DNA from: Nodosilinea sp. PGN35
GTDB taxonomy: Bacteria; Cyanobacteriota; Cyanobacteriia; Phormidesmidales; Phormidesmidaceae
DNA: 64,000 nt
Assembly (NCBI RefSeq): GCF_029109325.1
Contig: NZ_JAQKQJ010000018.1
Span: forward strand, 310,001-374,000
Direction: 5' to 3'
Shown here: positions 59,282 to 64,000 of the stretch, in pieces
Layout: each line of letters begins with the position of its first letter
Numbering within the stretch: the stretch's first letter is position 1
Notes under the pieces: generated by a model
Told to the model about the DNA's origin: nothing
Seen by the model: only the letters and a program-made list of their open reading frames with translations
Database searches by the model: none
Program-made: the position numbers and the translations under genes

Positions 59282-61189
59282 TTATGGGATACGTTGCGAC
59301 CACAAAGGTAGTATCCTTTCATCACTCGTTTGAAAGTATTTGGCAACGTGAAACTCCACGAAAGCTGGTTGTATTTCCAGGTTTATTTTCTCCGTAATTT
59401 TAACCTGAGCTGTCCTAGCCCAGTCTGGATTAATAAGCTGTAGCACGTATTTAGAAACCTTTTTAGCTTCTGCTGGTGTGGAACAATTCAGCACACAGCA
59501 AGAATTATCAATTAATTGTATCGTTGCCTGACAACTACCCCGTCTATAACGCATTCGCTTGATTCTAGATATCTCTTTAAGTTTTGAGTATCGAGGATGG
59601 GGAATAGTGAAAGAGCGTCGATAAGTTGGGTTGTCTTCGTCAACAACTAACTTAGTAACAATAATCATTTGCGCCGTTTCAATTGACTTTTTAAGATTCC
59701 ATGTTTCAGGAATGGCTAAAGCTTCATTGCCACATCTGGTGTTTTCGTGCAGCACTTTAAGCACTTGATATAGCCCATCTATTTTTTGGCTCAAACCTCC
59801 TAAACCCTGCCCTTCGATTGCTCCTTCACGAACAACAGAAAAGTCTGTGCCACACTCTGGCAACGCCCAAGCTAACGAAAATGTTTCTTCCAGCTTGGCT
59901 CTAATTGTTTTTAGCTCAGCACACGGATCGCATGGTTCATCATCTGGCCCCGGCTGCCCCGTGGGGTTGGGGTTTTTGGGGTCGGGGTTGGGGTTGGGGC
60001 TTGGCCGTGGGTAGGGGTCTTTTTTATCATCCCCAGTTGGGGTCGGCGTTGGCTCTGGCCCCGGCGTGGGTATGGGGTCAGGCATCGGGAACGGGTTTGG
60101 CCATATCCCTGGCCCTGGCAGCGGTATACCTCTGGGAGAGCGCCGGGGGTTGGGGTCGGGCTGAGGCCCCGGCAGCTCGATCGGGTCGGAGGTGGGCTTG
60201 GTCTTGGTGGGGTCTGCGGTCGGGTCGTACAGCTCCTGATCTGGTGCAGGGTCGCCACAGTTATCCGGCCCATCAATCCTCTGCACCCCTGATATTTTTG
60301 GGTTCGGATCGGTTGAGGAGGACACCGACGCAATAGATATTTGTGAGGTCGGCCCCCCTGGGCTTTGCTGTCTAATTATTCCAATTTGTTTGTTGCCAAA
60401 AAAGTTTGGCGATCCTTCAAAAACTCCTATGATTCGCCCTGAAACTTGCTGATTACTTTGTTCTTGACTTCCTCCGTTTCCGGTGTACGAAAAAACCAAA
60501 TTATAAGTGCCGTAGCATTGTCCACCCTTAAATGGGGCTTCGCCGTCAACGGTCGCCCCGTTAATGTTTGCCACAGGCAACGGGTCGATCAAATTAGCTA
60601 ACGCCTGGCCCAATGCACTACCCAGGGCACCGCCGATCGCCCCGCCAATGATGCCCCCAACAGCAACGCCGACAGGCCCGCCGACACCTCCCAGGGCACC
60701 GCCGATCGCCGTGCCCGCAATGCTGCCCATAACAGCCCCACCACCCGCAAATGTGGCGTGGGTTAAGCTGCCAGTACGCCCATAGACTTGTGCTCCCTCG
60801 ACAACTCCCCCTACAACGTCGCCCACGTAGGGCAGCACTTGCAGGGTCTTGCTGCCACCCCTGGCAGCAGCAGATCCTCCGGCCTCGACCAGCTCGTCAA
60901 GCCCGGCGTAGGGGTTCGTTGTGACGGCATCGATTAAAGCGTTTTCGCTTGCCGTTGGCAGCCACGCTTTAGCGCCTGTCGCGGTTGTGTAGGTAGCTGC
61001 CTCAAAAGCCGCATCTAAATTTCTGGTTGCGCTCCCTACTGGCGGGGCCTGCACCGGCACTGAGGGGACAACAAACCCTCCACCTGCGCCGGTTGGGTAG
61101 GGGGATATTGCCCCCCCCGTGGGCAGGGGAGATCCGGCGATCCATTGTCCCGTCAGTCCATCAATAATTTCAGCGTATTCTACGGGCAT
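59282..61189 (-). CDS. Large glycine-zipper / proline-rich mosaic protein (635 aa)
   Basis: This is the largest protein of the leftward operon and matches no family I know. In order: a polar N-terminus; a glycine-zipper hydrophobic region at about 146-200 (IGGALGGVGGPVGVAVGGII and more) that could insert in a membrane; a beta-rich segment (about 200-310) ending in NCGDPAPDQE; a Pro/Asp/Asn-rich linker (about 316-410) with PNPNPDPKNPNPTG; and a Cys-containing C-terminal domain (CDPCAEL, NSCCVLNC). The modular layout resembles surface, adhesin or minor-virion proteins. Its ATG directly follows the stop of the upstream gene (TAAATG). Confidence 0.8.
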   Translation of the reverse strand: MPVEYAEIIDGLTGQWIAGSPLPTGGAISPYPTGAGGGFVVPSVPVQAPPVGSATRNLDAAFEAATYTTATGAKAWLPTASENALIDAVTTNPYAGLDELVEAGGSAAARGGSKTLQVLPYVGDVVGGVVEGAQVYGRTGSLTHATFAGGGAVMGSIAGTAIGGALGGVGGPVGVAVGGIIGGAIGGALGSALGQALANLIDPLPVANINGATVDGEAPFKGGQCYGTYNLVFSYTGNGGSQEQSNQQVSGRIIGVFEGSPNFFGNKQIGIIRQQSPGGPTSQISIASVSSSTDPNPKISGVQRIDGPDNCGDPAPDQELYDPTADPTKTKPTSDPIELPGPQPDPNPRRSPRGIPLPGPGIWPNPFPMPDPIPTPGPEPTPTPTGDDKKDPYPRPSPNPNPDPKNPNPTGQPGPDDEPCDPCAELKTIRAKLEETFSLAWALPECGTDFSVVREGAIEGQGLGGLSQKIDGLYQVLKVLHENTRCGNEALAIPETWNLKKSIETAQMIIVTKLVVDEDNPTYRRSFTIPHPRYSKLKEISRIKRMRYRRGSCQATIQLIDNSCCVLNCSTPAEAKKVSKYVLQLINPDWARTAQVKITEKINLEIQPAFVEFHVAKYFQTSDERILPLWSQRIP

Positions 61190-61498
61190 TTAAGTGAGCT
61201 TAAATGCAGCAGGGACTACCGTATCGCTAAACTCTTTTATTCGTTTCCAAGATGGCAAATTTTGAGCTTTAGACTCGTCAATTTGCAATGCACAACGGCA
61301 AACTCTGATTAAATCGCCGTCAGGGATTCTAAGCTCTGGCCTAATAAATCTAAAAATCCTGTTTGTGTTAAGGGCTTCTGAGTAACTATCGGTTGCATTA
61401 TTAAACGCCAAAACGGCGTTGCACCAGTCTGCAAGCTCCTCAACGGTTGTTATTGCATAATTACCTGTCGGTAACATCGCCGTGGTAAAAGCTGTCAT
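61190..61498 (-). CDS. First gene of the leftward operon, unknown function
   Basis: The 102-residue protein (MTAFTTAMLPTGNYAITTVE..ADWCNAVLAF...) is unrecognised; the C-terminal half looks helical. The ATG at 61498 has GGGA nearby; an in-frame TTG at 61549 would add 17 residues. It abuts the 635-residue gene without a gap. The promoter of the operon should lie within ~85 bp between it and attR. Confidence 0.6.
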   Translation of the reverse strand: MTAFTTAMLPTGNYAITTVEELADWCNAVLAFNNATDSYSEALNTNRIFRFIRPELRIPDGDLIRVCRCALQIDESKAQNLPSWKRIKEFSDTVVPAAFKLT

Positions 61499-61634
61499 TT
61501 TAGATCCCAAAATCACTGCCTCAATTTTGCCCCAGCCAAGCTGAGACAAACTGGGGATAATAGGCCATAAATTAGGCGCAAACGGGAGCGTAGGCTGTCA
61601 ATCCCCTGCTATACTTAGCCTCTGGGAGGATTGC

Positions 61635-61684
61635 CAGGGGACTCATAAGCCCTTGGTCGCGTGTTCAAATCACGCCTGAGCCAT
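61635..61684 (+). repeat. attR: copy of the tRNA-Met 3' part
   Basis: Identical for 50 bp to 51392-51441. It lacks the acceptor 5' strand and D arm, so it is not a functional tRNA. Confidence 0.93.
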
Positions 61685-61849
61685 GTTTACATCTCTGTTA
61701 AGCCCGTTTTAGCTGCCCGGCTTGGGTCGCTAGGTGGGCAGCACTTTGTCCGCTGGGTCTGGCGCAGGGCGCGGATAGGGCGGTTTCGCCAGCCCAGGTA
61801 CTATGATGGTACTGCCTGACCGGTGGTACGACTTTGAGGGGATAAACCC

Positions 61850-62455
61850 ATGACTGAGACGAGAGACAGCTGTTTGCGGGTCGGCCAGATGGCCCCTGAC
61901 TTTAGCGCCACCGCAGTAGTCGACCAAAATTTTAAGATTGTCAAGCTGTCTGACTATAGGGGTAGGTATGTAGTTCTGTTTTTCTATCCCCTAGACTTTA
62001 CCTTTGTGTGTCCGACGGAAATCGCGGCTTTTAGCGATCGCTACGGTGAATTCAAAGATCTAAATGCTGAGATTTTGGGCATCTCCGTGGACAGCGAGTT
62101 TGCTCACCTGGCCTGGATTCAAACCGAACGCAAACTGGGTGGTGTGGGCGACCTTAACTACCCCCTAGTGTCTGACATCAAAAAAGAGATCAGTGCCGAC
62201 TACAACGTACTCGACCCCGACAGCGGAGTGGCTCTGCGGGGGCTGTTTATTATTGACCGGGATGGAGTTATCCAGCATTCGACCATTAACAATTTGGCCT
62301 TTGGGCGCAAAGTCGATGAGACGCTGAGGGTTTTGCAGGCTATTCAACATGTGCAGGCAAATCCCGACGAGGTCTGCCCGGTGGACTGGCAGCCCGGTGG
62401 AAAAACAATGAACCCTGATCCGGTTAAGGCGCGGGAGTTTTTTGCTGGCGTCTAG
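61850..62455 (+). CDS. Typical 2-Cys peroxiredoxin
   Basis: The 201-residue peroxiredoxin has the peroxidatic Cys in FTFVCPTEI and the resolving Cys in DEVCPVDWQPG, with the GGVGDLNYPL motif of over-oxidation-sensitive enzymes. It detoxifies peroxides, usually with thioredoxin or NTRC as reductant. GAGGGG precedes ATG 61850. A TATGAT at 61802-61807 may be its -10 element. Confidence 0.95.
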   Translation: MTETRDSCLRVGQMAPDFSATAVVDQNFKIVKLSDYRGRYVVLFFYPLDFTFVCPTEIAAFSDRYGEFKDLNAEILGISVDSEFAHLAWIQTERKLGGVGDLNYPLVSDIKKEISADYNVLDPDSGVALRGLFIIDRDGVIQHSTINNLAFGRKVDETLRVLQAIQHVQANPDEVCPVDWQPGGKTMNPDPVKAREFFAGV

Positions 62456-62499
62456 GGCCGCAGCAGTGAGACTCGGCTGTTTTTTCAGGGATTGCTTCC

Positions 62500-63036
62500 A
62501 TGGCTTCGACTGTACCCCGCTCCGACCTAGGGGGAGCCTGGCACCAGTGGGTACCGCTGCCCCCGCGCCTGGGTTTGCCTCTGGCGCAAATCCCTCCCGA
62601 CTTTGCCCTGTGGGATGTCACCTACCGGCGCACTGTCCGGCTGGCTAACTATCGCGGCAAGCAGCCGGTGGTCTTGGTGTTTTGCCGCCTGCGCCCAGAG
62701 CCGCTCTACAGTCCCCAGCGCTGGGCCTCGCTGGTAGCTCTCAATCGGGCCTACGACCAGTTCCGCAACGCTGGGGCCGAGGTGCTGCTGATTGGCAGTC
62801 AGCCCCAGCGTCAGCTCCAGGCGGTGGTGGAGGACTTAAGCTTGACCGTGCCCCTGCTCTGCGATCCCAGTGGGGCTAGCTTTCGGGCCTACTCCACGGG
62901 GCAGGCGTTGGGAGCCCCTTTGCCTGCCCAGTTTGTGCTCGATGCCCAGGGGCGACTGCGCCACTGTCGTCTGTTTTCGCTCCTGAACTCGACGGTGGAA
63001 CCGGCGGTGCTGCTGGCGGCTGTGGAAAGGCTGTAG
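62500..63036 (+). CDS. Peroxiredoxin/AhpC-like redoxin with degenerate active site
   Basis: The 178-residue protein has an AhpC/TSA-type thioredoxin fold (IPPDFALWDVTYRRTVRLANYRGKQPVVLVF) and follows the 2-Cys peroxiredoxin by 44 bp. In place of the FVCPTE active site it has VFCRLRPEPLYSP, shifting or losing the peroxidatic Cys. Other Cys occur in LLCDPSG and RHCRLF. It may be inactive as a peroxidase, or act through another Cys. Confidence 0.75.
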   Translation: MASTVPRSDLGGAWHQWVPLPPRLGLPLAQIPPDFALWDVTYRRTVRLANYRGKQPVVLVFCRLRPEPLYSPQRWASLVALNRAYDQFRNAGAEVLLIGSQPQRQLQAVVEDLSLTVPLLCDPSGASFRAYSTGQALGAPLPAQFVLDAQGRLRHCRLFSLLNSTVEPAVLLAAVERL

Positions 63037-63051
63037 GCTCGCTCTCTGACG

Positions 63052-64000
63052 TTATCCCTGGGGGGCAGCGGCGGCGGGCAGCGGCTGCTCTACGGCGATG
63101 CGGGGCAGGCGGTGCTTAAAGCTGCAAAGAATCTCCCAGCTGATGGTGTTAGCCATGGTGGCCCAATCGTCGGGGCCGATGGCGTGGTGGCCGTCGCGCC
63201 CCAGCAGGGTGACGACATCGCCTTCCCGGAGGTCGGGGATCCCGCTGACATCGAGCATCAGCTGATCCATGGTGATGGCACCGATCTGCTGGGCTAGACG
63301 GCCTTTGACCATGACCTGAAGGCGATTGGAGAGTACTCGCGGCACCCCGTCGGCATAGCCAATGCCCACTACGGCCAAGCGCAGGGGGCGATCGCACACA
63401 TACTGGTGGCCGTAGCTCACGCCCGTGCCCGCCGGCACGTCTTTGAGGTGGGTGATGCGAGCTTTGATCTGCATGACCGGTTGCAGATCGATGCGGGGTT
63501 GGAGATGGGGGGCTGGATAGAGACCATAGAGCCCCAGGCCAACCCGCACCAGGTCGTAGTGCAGGGCGGGGTCGGCCAGGGTGGCGGCGGTGTTGGCCAG
63601 GTGCAGCCGGGGGGGCAGCAACTGCTGCTGCCGCAGGTGCCCCAGGGCCGTGCTAAACCGCTGGCGCTGGCGCTGCATAATGGCGGGGTCGGGGCTGTCG
63701 GCGGTGGCCAGGTGGGAATAGAGGCTGTCGATTTTAAGGTGGGGCAGCTGGCGCACAAACCGGACGAAATCGACGGCTTCGGCCCAGGGAAACCCCAGGC
63801 GGCTCATGCCGGTGTCAATTTTGAGGTGAACGGCCACCGGTCGGGCGGCGGCCAGCCCGGAGAGGGTGTCGGAGAAGATCAGAGCCTGTTTGGGGTTTAC
63901 CAGGGTCGGCTGCAGCCGCCAGTGGGCGATCGCCTGCATTTCCTCGCTGCTGTTGACGGCCCCCATGACCAAAACCGGGGCCTGAATGCCCGCCACCCGC
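63052..64000 (-). CDS. alr: Alanine racemase, C-terminal part (5' end outside window)
   Basis: The frame is open to the right edge, so the N-terminus with the PLP-binding Lys is missing. The visible part holds AVHLKIDTGMSRLGF, the second catalytic Tyr in GTGVSYGHQY, GIGYADGVPR and the C-terminal beta domain. The enzyme makes D-alanine for peptidoglycan. It converges with the redoxin gene, with 15 bp between. Confidence 0.95.
   Translation of the reverse strand, partial: RVAGIQAPVLVMGAVNSSEEMQAIAHWRLQPTLVNPKQALIFSDTLSGLAAARPVAVHLKIDTGMSRLGFPWAEAVDFVRFVRQLPHLKIDSLYSHLATADSPDPAIMQRQRQRFSTALGHLRQQQLLPPRLHLANTAATLADPALHYDLVRVGLGLYGLYPAPHLQPRIDLQPVMQIKARITHLKDVPAGTGVSYGHQYVCDRPLRLAVVGIGYADGVPRVLSNRLQVMVKGRLAQQIGAITMDQLMLDVSGIPDLREGDVVTLLGRDGHHAIGPDDWATMANTISWEILCSFKHRLPRIAVEQPLPAAAAPQG

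Larger units (their letters stand above)
51392..61684. mobile_element. Integrative element in tRNA-Met (10.24 kb between att repeats)
   Basis: The element is bounded by identical 50 bp att repeats and carries an integrase remnant beside the tRNA, a primase-helicase, regulators, candidate directionality factors and two operons of unknown genes. It has no recognised terminase, portal, capsid, tail, relaxase or T4SS gene, so it is neither an ordinary tailed prophage nor a conjugative element. The layout (tRNA-borne recombinase, own replication module, ~10 kb) resembles phage satellites and the tycheposons of marine picocyanobacteria, on architecture only. Confidence 0.92.

Noticed and set aside
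57195..61549. Filamentous-phage (inovirus) structural module
   Set aside because: No Zot-type ATPase and no small coat protein with a signal peptide and membrane helix; the resemblance is only a large linker-containing protein near small genes.
1..64000. CRISPR arrays, retron or reverse-transcriptase systems, known toxin-antitoxin pairs
   Set aside because: I looked for regularly spaced repeats, RT motifs (YADD) and paired toxin-antitoxin genes and found none I could support.

Overview
The window looks like chromosomal DNA of a cyanobacterium. The HIP1 octamer GCGATCGC recurs throughout, GC content is high, and many genes belong to cyanobacterial families: Zur of the FurB type, cyanobacterial-type GshA, DUF1802, DUF3122, a PTPA-CTERM protein, a CHAT-TPR protein and an Uma2 nuclease. 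Degenerate heptamer repeats and REP-like palindromes sit between genes, as is common in filamentous, Leptolyngbya/Nodosilinea-like lineages. The genus is inference; no rRNA or marker phylogeny is available here.

Positions 1-51368 are mostly ordinary chromosome. In order: the end of mgtE; a methylglyoxal-synthase-like/lipid-kinase fusion; a CHAT-TPR protein divergent from an exported S9 peptidase; enolase; small stress and membrane proteins; a saccharopine-dehydrogenase-like oxidoreductase; a K+-channel-like protein; zur divergent from purS-purQ; a thioredoxin-like ferredoxin; a HAD phosphatase divergent from aspS; Uma2; a PTPA-CTERM protein; an ammonium transporter; an orphan GvpL/F gene with an unknown partner; leuD; a Na+/solute symporter beside a multi-PAS GGDEF/EAL protein; a secreted TPR protein; a 1-Cys peroxiredoxin; a flavin reductase; a MIF-like tautomerase; dnaX; rnhA; gshA; trmL; and a LysM/M23 cell-wall peptidase. 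Dispersed repeats lie between genes, including a ~105 bp element in two copies, a REP-like pair and a 42 bp heptamer array.

Positions 51392-61684 are an integrated mobile element of 10.24 kb. An intact tRNA-Met(CAT) gene (51369-51440) lies at its left edge, and a 50 bp identical copy of the tRNA 3' part lies at 61635-61684, giving attL and attR. Next to the tRNA is a tyrosine recombinase split by a frameshift. It is followed by a convergent HTH gene and a zinc-finger/TOPRIM/AAA primase-helicase whose linker-coding DNA is packed with direct and inverted repeats (a candidate origin). Then comes an Xre-type regulator with an operator-like region, and a short rightward operon of unknown genes, one with a BamE-like fold. 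A tightly coupled leftward operon of nine genes without recognisable function fills the right half. It includes a 635-residue glycine-zipper/proline-rich protein, a TM-plus-coiled-coil protein, an excisionase-like HTH protein and a 31-residue membrane peptide. This operon is the least explained and most interesting part of the window.

Positions 61685-64000 return to chromosome: a 2-Cys peroxiredoxin, a degenerate peroxiredoxin-like protein, and alanine racemase running off the right edge.
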